From Atopsyche davidsoni (lineage: Eukaryota > Arthropoda > Insecta > Trichoptera > Hydrobiosidae), in assembly GCA_022113835.1 (NCBI GenBank), contig JAILWY010000002.1, forward strand, positions 6,798,501 to 6,862,500: a DNA stretch of 64,000 nt. The letters run 5' to 3'. The translations under genes and the position numbers were made by a program. The notes beneath the pieces are model-generated. The model made no database searches. It saw only the letters and a program-made list of their open reading frames with translations, and was not told the DNA's origin. Below are positions 37,914 through 49,540 of the stretch, in pieces; positions within the stretch are counted from its first letter, which is position 1; each line of letters starts with the position of its first letter.

Positions 37914-38955
37914 GGCTACGTGAGTTATCGCGGAGCACTGTTTACAAACACTTATGTTGAACACATTTTTTACATTGCTGTTGAAACGAATTAAGGTTTG
38001 TTTGTGATTGAACACTCAGGCGTGCGCTCATGGTCACTGCCAGAGACGAACAGCCTCCGAGGTCAGGCACTGGCACGGCGGCGCCAGGCAGTCGCCGGTC
38101 TTCTCCTTCCACTCCTCGGATGATTTTAAATAAATCACTGAGCTGCCGAATACAAATCCGCAGATGAAAACTGATTTTTCACCGTGTGCGAGGAACAGTA
38201 AAAATAGGACGTATTTTCGTCTATTTCACTTTATCTGTATTGAACAAGTAACACAAGATTGATACTCATGAAATAAATTCAATATATATAACATTAACGG
38301 AAAAATTGCGTGAAGATCGCATACATATGATATATTCCTACTAATAATAAAATTATAAATGTATTACTAATGTAAAAAAAAAATTAACTAGTCTCGATAG
38401 ACATTTGGCATTGGCAGACATTGGCAGGTGTTATGAAAACTTTTATATCTCAAGTTAGTTTGATTTTTTTTCCGTCTAGTAAATTATTACGCAATACATA
38501 ATTGAGATAAAATATTATCACTATCAAAACAAATATGTAAACCGCAAGCTTGTTTTGAAATCGTTTGAATCAAAGTAAGTTATTTATTTTGTTTGATTTT
38601 AAATATGAAATTTGAATTGTTACCAACTTTTTCTCAGCGACACGTCATTCGGATTATTTATTTTAGCAATCAATAAATCAACGAAACCGGAGCGTTTTCG
38701 ATTTATTCTGTGTTGGAATATTCGACTCGGGGCTTCAGACCATAACCTGTGGTCCTATTCCCTAATAATTATTTACGAATACTACACACGAATCTCCATG
38801 GTTGGACGGCATTGAAGGTAGTCAGAGTATTAAAATAGGTCATTGTAAAAAAAAAATCATGCCACTACGGGAGCAAGCTCAAGATCAGCAAACTTTACTG
38901 AAGCTCCTGGTAGCTTCTCCCAATCCCAATAATTTATTTGTAAAAAATCACATAC

Positions 38956-39832
38956 CGGTTTCATCAGAGATGGAACTCTGGTGCATCAGTTGGATCAGCA
39001 GTTGGAGGAAGTCGTTTCGCTTGATGGAGTTCTCCTCGCGGTATTTCACCATATCAGATACCGTCTTCACGAAGAAATCATTAATTTCAGATCCACAAAT
39101 AGTCGTTTTGTACTTCGTTATTAAATTTGGAATAAAGAAATCTATGGTAAAAATTATATTTTCAAGGACACTGGGTTCAAACAGCTTCTTCCCCATCTTC
39201 CGGAACTCGGCGTCTGGATTCTTAAAGCTATTACAGTCGATACCAAAAGCACAGTTTCCGATTATGTCTGTATTTAGTTTCGCGTATAGCTCCTTCACAT
39301 CGACAGAGGTGTCATCTTCCACGGCGTCCGCCAGATACAGCTTCATCTCTTCCGAGCAGTTCGCAACAACATCGAACATATTCTTTATCTTGCTGGAAGT
39401 AAACGTGGGAGTCAACTTGATCCTCAAATTCTTCCACTTCTCTCCGGTAGCGTTGAACAAGTGTCCAGCAATCGGTTCCGTCTCTTCGTCAAAGTGAAAT
39501 CCATGGTCAGAAAAGTGAACAAAGTCCTTGACGAGAATTCTCTTTATCAAATCAACGTCGTTGATAACGAAAGTGGGTCTATGGACCATGAACACCCCAA
39601 CATACGGATGCTCCTTGTTTTCGTGATAAATATTCAAGAAATTTTCTCCAATTTGAGTTTTGCCTCTAAATGTAGAAATTACGTTTCCAAAAGGCACGCA
39701 CGGTTCTGGACTGAAAATGCCTTTATTTTTCCAATAGTTGTACCTGCGACGGAAGCAAACATACGCAAGAACCAAACCGATCACATTGACCAAAACTAAA
39801 TCGAACCAAAAGCTAATTAACACGAACGCCAT
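38956..39832 (-). CDS. P450 variable first exon V7
   Basis: Intact 877-bp exon encoding 292 residues plus one base, ending ISDET then donor GTATGT, phase 1. It has the anchor [19 protein letters not shown], hinge FSPEPCVPFGN, helix C WKNLR and the [20 protein letters not shown] block. The frame stops one codon past the donor, so it cannot be a whole P450. No exon 2-4 lies in the 1 kb before V8, so the nearest acceptor partner is the constant exon at 36335. Its first 44 residues and its promoter are nearly identical to those of gene K, where the same exon type is spliced to C-like exons 2-4. Thus it is compatible with them. It could instead be an orphan exon. Confidence 0.85.
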
Positions 39833-39939
39833 TGTAACTGATTTTATTCAACGTGTATTTTTATTAATCACAAATATTAGGCTTCTAGTTACTATACTAG
39901 AAGCTAGCTCAACACGTCATTTTAATCGATAATCGTTAA

Positions 39940-39973
39940 CGTCTTGTCATGGTCACCGACAATACCAAACTGA
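39940..39973 (-). promoter_or_regulatory. Core promoter (Inr + DPE) of V7
   Basis: Minus-strand TCAGTT with A at 39971 (+1) and AGACG at exactly +28 to +32 (39940-39944), the canonical Drosophila DPE sequence. The predicted 5' UTR is 139 nt. Confidence 0.6.
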
Positions 39974-41112
39974 CAGATTATTTTTTATCATTTTTATCAC
40001 GGCCCGGTACACATGTACCGTTGCAGAGCGACGAGTGCTCACTGAGAGTACAACCTGAGTGCTGACAAACAAATATAATGATGACCACTATCAAATATGC
40101 GCATTCGAAATGCTTAATTTTAATAGTTGATATGTGAAATTATAATAAATAAGCGATATTTATTATAATTCGTCGCATATTTAAAGTTTTCCAACGAAAT
40201 AAAATATCGGAAAATCTGAAATATAATTAAAAAACCAGTCGATAGCGAAGCAGGTCCAATATTCGACTTATTGGTCCTGGATTATTATTTGAATGTTTAC
40301 AAAGGTAAAAAAAAATTATAAGTTGACAATCGAGTATTTTTCCGAATTTATTCGAATCAAAACGATTCTGCCCATCACTACAATGAACAGATTATGTTCC
40401 ATTACCCTCCAGTACATAATTTTACTGCCCAGAGTCGCAATCGCGTGCGATTATTATCAAGTACACAATGACCAAAGAGCATTTTTAATCAAAGATAACA
40501 CGAAAGATTTAAAATGTCAATATTTAATCCAGGCTTACATCTTTAATAGTCAATTTTTAAATATCGTTTCACTTAGTACACAATTTATCTGAATTGAGTG
40601 ATTATATAAATTTCATATTTTTCTCTGGGGCTGCGTACCATGAATCGAGAGCCACCGAATCCCAGTCACCTGACGACAGGGGATTCTTATCAAAAGTAGA
40701 CATGGATTAGCATTTAATTTCCATTACTTAATAAACAAATGTTTTACTTAAATCTTCAGTCAAAAAATGAAAAAAAATTGAATCTTTTTACTTCGTAATA
40801 CGTAATCACATATACTTATGGAATAATTAATACAATAAATCGTTGTTTCATATCATGTGGTTCTAGCAGTTGCAAGTAAAATAGCTGTGATTCAAAGGTC
40901 GCATATCATATAACTAACAATAATATTATATCTGTGATTCATGAAATGACACTCAAGTCAAAACTCGCCTCAACCACACGCAAGCACGCTATAAAGAACC
41001 CATAAGCCTCAAGGTCGCAGGAAATATACTAGCGCCACCCACTGCACGTCCACTAGACAACGTTGTCCGCTTTTTGACGAGTTAAATAATTTTTATTGCA
41101 TAAAAGGAGTAC

Positions 41113-41990
41113 CTGTTTCATCGGAGATAGAACTCTGGTGCATCAGTTGGATCAGCAGCTGGAGGAAGTCATTCCTCTCGATGGAGTACTCTTCGCGGTA
41201 TTTCACCATATCGGATACCGTCTTCACAAAGAAATCGTTCACTTCAGATCCGCTTATCTTCGTTTTATACTTCGTTATAAAGTTAGGTATGAAGAAATCG
41301 AACAAAGCAACCAGCCCTACGAAGATGGTGGGCTTCAACAACCTCGTACCCATCTTCATGAACTCTGCATCTGGATTCTTGAAGCTGTTGCAGTTGATAC
41401 CGAAAGCAAAGTTCCCGATAATATCTGAGGTTAGCTTCGCGTATAACTCCTTCACGTCGACAGTGCTGTCGTCTTCCAAGGCGTCCGCCAGGTACAGCTT
41501 CATCTCTTCCGAGCAGTTCCAAACAACTTCGAACATGTTCTTTATCTTGCTGGAGGTAAACGTAGGGGTCAACTTGGTCCTAAGTTTTTTTCCATTTTTC
41601 CCCAGAAGCGTTAAAGAGATGTCCGGCTATCGGTTCTGTCTCTTCGTCGTAGTAGAACCCGTGATTAGAAAAGTGGACAAAGTCCTTGACTAAAACCCTT
41701 TTTACTAAGTCCACATCGTTTACGACGAACGAGGGCCTGTGAATCATGAACACCCCGAAATAGGGGTGGTCCTTGTTTTCGTCATATAGGGTTTTAAAGT
41801 TTCCCCCGAGCTGTAGTGCACCGCTGACGGTTTTTATGACGTTCCCAAAAGGCACACACGGCTCTGGACTGAATATGCCTTTATTTTTCCAGTAGCTGTA
41901 TCTGCGACGAAAACAAACGTAAGCGATAATCCAACTAATAAAATTTACCAGAAGTAAATCGTACCAAAAACTTATCAGCAATAACGCCAT
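41113..41990 (-). pseudogene. P450 variable first exon V6, one-base frameshift
   Basis: Two open pieces join at a frameshift: 41990 to about 41592 (MALLLISFWYDLLLVNFIS..., ending GEKWKK) and about 41585 to 41113 ([19 protein letters not shown]...). The exon is 878 bp; relatives are 877. The extra base lies in a T7 run on the + strand (41585-41591). This is a likely site for a sequencing or assembly error, but a true mutation is possible. The donor after DETG is GTACTC in the usual phase. All other family blocks are present and unbroken. With six T the exon would read through, and only one residue of WKNLR would change. Confidence 0.75.
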
Positions 41991-42084
41991 AACAACTTAT
42001 TAAACAAAAAATAGATAAAACCACTATTGTTTTTTAAATCTTTAAATTATTTTATTTTTCATTTAGAAGACGTGCTCTCGATAT

Positions 42085-42120
42085 AACTGCTACTTCCAAA
42101 GTAACAGATTTTATTTTATA
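42085..42120 (-). promoter_or_regulatory. Core promoter (TATA + Inr) of V6
   Basis: Minus-strand GCAGTT with A at 42088 (+1) and TATAAAA at 42114-42120, starting at -32. No DPE match. The predicted 5' UTR is 98 nt. Confidence 0.5.
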
Positions 42121-42371
42121 GATAATCCGTACAGTCCCGCGTGTGAAAATAATAATAAATGTTTAACCAAGTGTGGCAAATTAACATAATAAATAAACAT
42201 TATCTCCCTGAGGTAAAGAATTTATATTGGTAGAATATTGTTCATTGAGAAACATAACATGAAAAACAAATCATAAATCATCTAGAACTAAAAATAATCA
42301 TCGATGTCACGACACTGCAACTTCTTCTGTTACTGTACAAAAGATGTCAGACGATCGCCAACCTTTCAAAG

Positions 42372-42430
42372 TCGGCGAAACCGGTCACCAATAAAAATTA
42401 ACACGTGGAAAAAATCACTCAAGTATGTAA
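42372..42430 (+). repeat. Copy of the GGCGAAACCGGTCAC repeat
   Basis: CGGCGAAACCGGTCACCAAT, followed by a block ending AATCACTCAAGTA, matches the unit at 14433-14508. Just before it, GCCAAC and GTCGGC could pair as a short stem. Confidence 0.75.
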
Positions 42431-44368
42431 TTATATTTAAAATAAATAAATAAAATCACTGTCTTAAAATAAATAAATACGCGGTTAATAAAATATTACA
42501 AACCTACCGTAAATACTTGATTTCCTAAATTAGATCTTATAGATAAAAACATTTCAACTTTATTTAGTATATTATTTTAAACAATTTAACTAATACAATG
42601 CGTTTTCTCTTCTTCTAACATATCAAATGCACACGAAACAGCAAATGTTGACGGTATAAATTTACATGTAAATTATGTGGTGCATTGAATAAATATTTAA
42701 TATAAAAAGAAGTGACAAAGTTATGTAAAACGTAATATTTGTTATTAAATAATATTTTATTAATTTATTTACGAATATAAATCAACTCTATCTCGATTCA
42801 GAATGAATAAAACGAGGCGCTCAAATCCACGGCACTTAAGACAAAGGCAGGCTGGGAATAACAAAATATATAGTTAAATATATAATTTATATAAATTATG
42901 TATTTTTAATTTACAGTTGAAGAAATCGTTTCATGCTTTATTCATATCCCATATTCATAATCGCTTAAAAAGTTAAAACGCTACATATCTCGCATTCAAA
43001 GTACAAGAGTCACGCACAAGTCATCTGTAGCCGCACATCCTTTGTATACACATAATTGAATCACTAAAAGGATGGTGTGGATTATACATGTCTCTGTTAT
43101 ATCCTTTATATCCCATCGACCATATATCCCTTGTCCAGTTGATCTCGAGGATGCCGTGCATATCAAACAAACAACGCTTTAGTCCAAAATACGAAATGTA
43201 CGATCACCCAAAATACGAAATGCACTTTTCAAAATATGCAAAAGACAATAAATAAACATGATAGTCAAAATATTTAATGAACAATTTTTGCTAGGTTATA
43301 ACGATCAGTTTTATTTCATTATTTCTCAACAGCTCTGAGATATTTTAATGCGACAAATAATTAAGAATTAACTAAAAGTTTTGTCGAAAAAATTATGTGC
43401 CCGAATCGCCGATAAATTTTTAAGTTTAAATTAATTTGATTAATTACCTGATTTCATAGTTTTTTAAACGTACACTATATATTATTTGTCATAAAATAAC
43501 TTCACTTCACCAACTATTGTCTACTGGGCGATGAATGAGTCATTTTTTTTATCTTTCACATTCTTGCTTGTCCCGACAAGAATTATGTTCTATTAAAAGT
43601 ATATCACGTTAATAACCACTTTAATAATAAAACTTGTTCCGATATTTTTGATTCGTTTAATTTGGGATATAATGCACCATTATTTTGTCTGATTCCACAC
43701 TGCAGTCTGCAGCCACCACAGAGGGGCCCATTATACGTCCAATGTCAGGGTCATCGACCTTGCAACTCTCGACTGCGGTGCAGTTTGAGCAGTCACATGG
43801 TCAAGCATGGAATAAATGCAGCAAGCCAATAATGTTAAATGAAAAATTTATCATTTCATCAAAATCAACAACAACCCATCGAGTAAATGGTTGAGGTTCA
43901 AGTGGTTGAGTAATCAATTTATAGAGCCACTTTGCTGATATATCTGTTTCGCGATTATTTTCCCGTAGTAGCAATAAGTCAGAATGTTGACAATATTTTG
44001 TTTAAAATGTGTGTTTCTTTAACACATTGAGACAATAAAAGAATTAACAACAAGGAAGCCCGGGATTCTGTTTCTTCCTTAAAAAACAAATTGATTTTGT
44101 GCTTCAAATACATCACAAACGAAAAATAAGCGATGGACGTTACAAAGTGTCATGTTGTGACAATCTACACGAATATGATATATATCATAGACATTAATAG
44201 CTAGGTTTTCAATTGTGTTCTCGTGTTCTTCTTTGTGCTATGGAGCAAAGAATATCACATACACCATAAAGAAAAACACATTATATTGTGGAAAACATTC
44301 AATAAATTTCATACTGCAAATAACCGAAAACTTCACTCCATTGCTATTTATATAAGTGTTTTTATTAC
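42431..44368. other. Spacer between V5 and V6
   Basis: AT-rich, no P450 exon 2, 3 or 4 found on the minus strand. A short GC-richer segment at about 43690-43800 has no recognisable coding content. Nearby CCAAAATACGAAATG occurs twice (about 43176 and 43208) as a small direct repeat. Confidence 0.55.
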
Positions 44369-45245
44369 CTCCATCCTCATCATCCACAGAGCCGTTGTTT
44401 TTCAGCTGAATTAACAATTGCAGGAAGTCATTCCTCACGATGCCGTTATCCTCGCGGTACTGGATGGTGTTCTTCACGGTGTTGAAGAAGAATGAGTTCA
44501 CTTCTTCTCCCAAAACACTTGTCTTGAGAAGTTTAATGATCCCCGGCGCAAACAACACTAAAAATTGCAAAAATGACCGGAATACCGACAGTTCAAATAT
44601 CTGTCTCCCCATTTTCCTGAACTCGGCATCAGGATTCTTGAAGCTGTTGCACTCGATGCCGAACGCGCAGGATCCGATGACGTCCGTGTTGAACTTTGCT
44701 AGTAGATCCTTGAGGTCTAACGAAGAGTTCTTCTCAATGCTATGCTCCAAATAGTCGACCATCTCCAGCCCGCAATGCGCCACGGTCCCGAACATGTTGC
44801 GGATCCTGCTGGAGGTGAAGGTGGGAGTGAGCTTGTTGCGCAGATTCTTCCACCTTTCACCGGTCAGGTTGAAAAGATGCGCCGAGAGAGGCTCATACTT
44901 GTCGTCCATCTTTGGATTGTGATCAGAGAAATGAATGAAATCCTTCACCAAAATTGTTTTCACAATAGCTAAGTCATTAATGACTAAAGTTTTTCTTTGA
45001 AGCATGAAAACACCAAAGAAAGCGTGCTGTTTATTTTGGAAATACAAATCGTAGAACGTCTGCCCGAAAGTGGCGGTTTTCAGGAAGAGGCCTTTGATAT
45101 TTCCGACAGGGAAGATTGGCTCCGGACCAGGGACTCCTTTGTTCTTCCAGTACCGGTAGTTCTGCCTCGACCAGACGTAGATGGCCCCGACGAGGGCGAC
45201 GACGCATATGACCACGTCCCACCAAAATGACACGAGTAACACCAT
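44369..45245 (-). CDS. P450 variable first exon V5
   Basis: Intact 877-bp exon, 292 residues, starting MVLLVSFWWDVVICVVALVG with a typical anchor. Hinge GPEPIFPVGN, helix C WKNLR and [20 protein letters not shown] follow. It ends DDEDG then donor GTAATA in phase 1. Translation through the donor meets no P450 sequence and stops after 43 residues. There is no helix I, ExxR or heme-loop exon in the 2.4 kb before V6. It belongs to a subgroup with V2-V4 (MVLLVSFWWD start), distinct from V6-V8. The promoter upstream carries an Inr and a CRE at the same spacing as V3 and V4. Confidence 0.85.
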
Positions 45246-45342
45246 GGTATGCTTACGTCCACTTTATAGAAAGAGATGTCGTTATAACTTCACTTTTATT
45301 GTACAACTGATCACAATTTCACTGTCTATTAGAGATTCGACG

Positions 45343-45410
45343 CGGCCTGCCTATCGGACGCTCGGATCTTAACTGAATTTTGACGTCAAAAACAAGGTCA
45401 CTTTAATCTT
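45343..45410 (-). promoter_or_regulatory. Core promoter of V5 with CRE
   Basis: TCAGTT with A at 45374 (+1). Palindromic TGACGTCA at 45381-45388 (-14 to -7). GATTAAAG lies about 30 bp upstream. GGCCG at +28 to +32 has one mismatch to the DPE consensus. The predicted 5' UTR is 129 nt. Confidence 0.5.
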
Positions 45411-45883
45411 CAATGACCAAATGACTCATGGACGGAATTTCGCCGACAAAACATGGGCTCAGTGTATTCAATTTTTTTTTATTTATTACGCCCTTAACTT
45501 GTATCGATGGTTTGAAAGATTTATATTTAAAAAAGTTTTCATATCATTAAACGATAATATTTTTAATTTAAAAGTATATAGTATATATTAATAAAGGCCT
45601 AATTTTATAAAATACATATATGGACATTTAATGTAGCTTTTCGTAAAAAGCCTTCAGAGCAGTACGAAATATCTCGAACACTAATTATCGTCATTCTCGT
45701 TTATGACGTCATGGGAAAAATTAAATTTTAATACGAAAAATAATGAAAAATAAAAAATTACGAATTAGTCAAAGAGTTAACTCTACACAATTAAGATATT
45801 TAACGACGTTTTTTTAATACTAAAATTTAGTAATAGCTGATATAGTTACGATAAAATAAATCGAGCCGAAGATCTTTCGCCAT

Positions 45884-46042
45884 CACATATGTCGCGACAC
45901 AACTTGCAATTAGCCAATAAGGACCTATTTTGCGTTGTTTACTAGAGAAAACCATCCAAAGGTAACCAAAATAAAGGGAAGCTATTGGGTTTTCAAATTT
46001 TTGGATTTCAAATCGGTCACATGTTGTGTCACTGCGTGTGTA
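45884..46042. mobile_element. MITE, AGCCAATAGC family
   Basis: The left end has CACATATGTCGCGACACAAC and TTGCAATTAGCCAATAAGG. The right end has AAGCTATTGGG, AAATCGGTCACATGTTGTG and TCACTGCGTGTG, roughly the inverse of the left. It lies in the V4-V5 spacer. Related to the copy at 27370-27525. Confidence 0.6.
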
Positions 46043-46339
46043 GCAAGCTGGCAAGTCCTGGCCTTGAGACCGCAATATATGTTTTTTAATTACAAAACCA
46101 AATACGCAAATCATCCATGCCTGACCTGTAGGAACATGTCTGCGTTGAAATGGTTGTTTTATTATTTTTTTCAAAATATGTCTGGGGAAGAAGCATAGTT
46201 ATATACTATAGTTTGTATTATTATCGATATTCAGTAATGCTGAGAGTGTTTCTTTACAACGAGCATGTAAGACAAGGAATCCAAGGTACATGTCAACAAG
46301 AAAAACAATGTTTTATGCACTTTAATAAATTACGGTTAC

Positions 46340-47216
46340 CTGCACTTTCCTCGTCTACAGAGCCATTGTTCTTCAGCTGAATTAACAACTGCAGGAAGTC
46401 GTTCCTCACGATGCCGTTATCCTCGCGGTACTGGATGGTGTTTTTCACGGTATTGAAGAAGAATGTGTTCACTTCGTCTCCGAGCATACTAAGTTTTATG
46501 TTTCTGATCAACCACGGCGCAAACATCACGCAAACACGCAAAAACGCCTGGAAACGAGATAGTTCGAAAATGCGCTTGCCCATTTTCCTGAACTCGGCAT
46601 CAGGATTCTTGAAGCTGTTGCACTCGATGCCGAACGCACAGGAGCCGATGACGTCCGTGTTGAACTTCGCTAGTAGATCTTTAAGTTCCAACGAAGGGTT
46701 CTTCTTGATGTTATGCTCCAAATAGTCGACCATCTCCAGCCCGCAATGCGCCACGGTCCCGAACATGTTGCGGATCCTGCTGGAGGTGAAGGTGGGAGTG
46801 ACCTTGTTGCGCAGATTCTTCCACTTTTCTCCGGTGAGGTTGAAAAGATGCGCCGAGAGAGGTTCATACTTTTCGTTCATTTTCAAATTGTGGTCAGAAA
46901 AATGAATAAAGTCCTTTACCAAGATCGTCTTTATAATATCCAAATCATTAACGACTAACGTTTTTCGTTGTACCATAAAAATTCCAGCATAGGGATGCTG
47001 TTTATTCTGGTTATATAGATCTAAGAAAGTATGCCCGAAAGTGGTGGATCTCAGAAAGAGACCTTTGGTGTTTCCAAGAGGGAAGGTCGGCTCCGGGCCG
47101 GGGACTCCCTTGTTCTTCCAGTACCGGTAGTTTTGCCTCGACCAAACGTAGAAGGCCCCGACGAGAGCGACGATGCATATGAGCACATCCCACCAAAACG
47201 ACACGAGTAGCACCAT
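46340..47216 (-). CDS. P450 variable first exon V4
   Basis: Intact 877-bp exon, 292 residues, starting MVLLVSFWWDVLICIVALVG, with hinge GPEPTFPLGN, helix C WKNLR and [20 protein letters not shown]. It ends DEESA then donor GTAACC in phase 1. The start at 47216 matches its neighbours; an in-frame Met three codons upstream is not needed. The 970 bp between its end and V5's 5' UTR hold a MITE but no P450 exon. Its upstream ~270 bp are almost identical to those of V3, showing that promoter and exon duplicated together. Confidence 0.85.
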
Positions 47217-47500
47217 GGCAAACACACGTCCACTCTATAGCAAGAATACGACGTTATAACCTCACTTTTAACGTACAGCTGATAACAATTTTTCTGCCTC
47301 TGAGAGCCGACACGACCTACCTGCGGGACGCTCGGATTCCAACTGCCTATTGACGTCAAAACAAGCCTTTTAATCCTAGTGCAGTGTTTTCAAACTTTTG
47401 AATTTATTAATTAGGTAGATTATTTATACAATGTTGAAATAATTTTATTGTATATATATAAATCAATAAAAATAATTTTTCAAAGATTTATTAATATTGT
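47217..47500. repeat. Duplicated V4 upstream region (copy 1)
   Basis: Nearly identical to 49264-49540 upstream of V3, with only scattered substitutions and small indels. It covers the 5' UTR, promoter, CRE and about 120 bp beyond. Confidence 0.85.
47313..47374 (-). promoter_or_regulatory. Core promoter of V4 with CRE
   Basis: GCAGTT with A at 47344 (+1). TGACGTCA at 47351-47358 (-14 to -7). TTAAAAGG near -30. GGTCG at exactly +28 to +32 (47313-47317) fits the DPE consensus. The predicted 5' UTR is 128 nt. Confidence 0.6.
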
Positions 47501-47988
47501 TAAACGTGAAAGCATGCCGCAGGGAAATGTTGGTAAAATCAATTAAATATCGTATCAAAGAGATTTATTTTCTTTTTCAGATCCTTTGGCTCTATTTAAT
47601 AAAAAAATATATAAGTTACATTTCAATTTATTATAAAAGCTTATTAAAACGTACAAATGCAATATTATTGATATTAATATTGTGATTGAAAAAACATATT
47701 TAATATTACATTTAATAATTAATAACTCGATTCATACATTAATGATATTTTTTTTTTTTTATTTCAATAAGAATTTAAATTAAATCAAAAGCTTGTTCTT
47801 TGAAAATCTAAATATGAAACATAAATTGTCATAACGAATAAAAAAATTGAGTTTTATTTTTTGCCATCTTTACAACAATTGACCATAGTATGCCTAAATA
47901 ATAACTGGAATACAATTCTAAAAAGGTCTTCATACTGGACGTATGAAATTAATATCGTTTCCTAAAAAATCTTGAAATCAGATGGTGC

Positions 47989-48183
47989 CTAGATTCGAAA
48001 ATCACCCCAGCGCTTGTAAAGACCCCCAAAAACATAAAAGTCACCATTAGTTACAGTCCGCGGGGTCATCGGCACCATTAACAGGAACCGGTCATTCGTT
48101 CTCGCATATCTTTCAACCTGTGGAGCTGACACTGAAATGTTTTTACTTTCAATCGCATCAATAAGAAAAATTAATAAAAGCAT
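47989..48183 (-). other. Small unassigned open frame between V3 and V4
   Basis: Minus-strand frame of 64 codons beginning MLLLIFLIDAIES, a short hydrophobic start that could resemble a signal peptide, then an unfamiliar polar sequence ending in YKRWGDFRI. It does not match P450 exon 2, 3 or 4. The equivalent segment is missing from the spacer between V2 and V3. I do not recognise it and it may be chance. Confidence 0.15.
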
Positions 48184-48386
48184 TCTATCTTATTTACATA
48201 TAAACCATCGTTCATTATCGTCATCAAAAATTAGGTCAGTCAGTAATTGAAAATATGCGTATAATTTACTGTGAAACCAAACAGATAATAAACGAGCATT
48301 AATAAGTATTGCATATCTGTAGTTAAAAGCAACGTTGTCAGTAGGTTAAGAGATAATCCAAAGTCTTATTATAATTGTTCAATAAC

Positions 48387-49263
48387 CTGTTTTTTCCTCG
48401 TCAATAGAGCCGGTGTTCTTCAGCTGAATTAACAACTGCAGAAAGTCGTTCCTCACGATGCCGTTTTCCTCGCGGTATTGGATGGTGTTTTTCACGGTGT
48501 TGAGGAAGAATGAGTTTACATCCTCTCCTAGGATACTAGTTTTCAAGGGCTTGAGCAGCCACGGCGCGAACATCATGCACATTTGCAGAAACGACTGGAT
48601 ACCAGATAGTTCGATAACGCGCTTGCCCATTTTCCTGAATTCGGCATCAGGATTCTTGAAGCTGTTGCACTCGATGCCGAACGCGCAGGATCCGATGACG
48701 TCCGTGTTGAACTTTGCTAGTAGATCCTTGAGGTCTAACGAAGGGTTCTTCTCAATGCTATGCTCCAAATAGTCGACCATCTCCAGCCCGCAATGCGCCA
48801 CGGTCCCGAACATGTTGCGAATCCTGCTGGAGGTGAAGGTGGGAGTGAGCTTGTTGCGCAGATTCTTCCACTTTTCTCCGGTCAGGTTGAAAAGATGCGC
48901 CGAGAGAGGTTCATACTTGTCGTTCATCTTCGGACTGTGGTCAGAGAAATGAGTAAAATCCTTCACCAAAATAATTTTTACAAGATCCAAGTCATTAATA
49001 ACTAAAGTTTTTCGTTGCAGCATGAATACTCCAAAGAAAGGGTGTTGTTTATTCTGGTTATACAGATCATAAAACGTGTGACCAAAAGTGGTCGTTCTCA
49101 AGAAGAGACTTGTGGTGTTTCCAAGAGGGAAGCTCGGCTCCGGGCCGGGAATTCCTTTGTTCTTCCAGTACCGATAGATCTGCCTCGACCAAACATAGAA
49201 GGCCCCGACGAGAGCGACGATGCATATCAGCACATCCCACCAAAACGACACGAGTAGCACCAT
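48387..49263 (-). CDS. P450 variable first exon V3
   Basis: Intact 877-bp exon, 292 residues, starting MVLLVSFWWDVLICIVALVG, with helix C WKNLR and [20 protein letters not shown]. It ends DEEKT then donor GTTATT, weaker than the other donors but a GT in the same phase. It is almost identical to V2 from about residue 29 onward. Its first ~27 residues and its promoter match V4 instead. Thus it looks like a crossover product. No constant exon lies before V4. Confidence 0.85.
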
Positions 49264-49540
49264 GGCAAACACACGTCCACTGTATAGCAAGAATACGACG
49301 TTATAACCTCACTTGTAACGTACAACTGATAACAATTTTCCTGCCTCTGAGCCGACACGACCTTCCCGCGGAACGCTCGGATTCCAACTGCCCTTTGACG
49401 TCAAAACAAGCCTTTTAATCCTAGTGCAGTGTTTTCAAACTTTTGAATTTATTAATTAGGCACATTATTTTTACAATGTTGAAATAATTTTATTGTATAT
49501 ATATAAATCAATAAAAATAATTTTTCAAAGATTAAATGCA
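49264..49540. repeat. Duplicated V3 upstream region (copy 2)
   Basis: Partner of 47217-47500. The similarity ends at about 49535, after CAAAGATTAA. Confidence 0.85.
49358..49420 (-). promoter_or_regulatory. Core promoter of V3 with CRE
   Basis: GCAGTT with A at 49389 (+1). TGACGTCA at 49396-49403 (-14 to -7). GGTCG at +28 to +32 (49358-49362). Same layout as V4. The predicted 5' UTR is 126 nt. Confidence 0.6.

Noticed and set aside
37914..38015. Upstream in-frame Met at 38015 as the start of gene C
   Set aside because: The extra 34 residues are not P450-like, and all relatives start at the MAxxLISFW Met.
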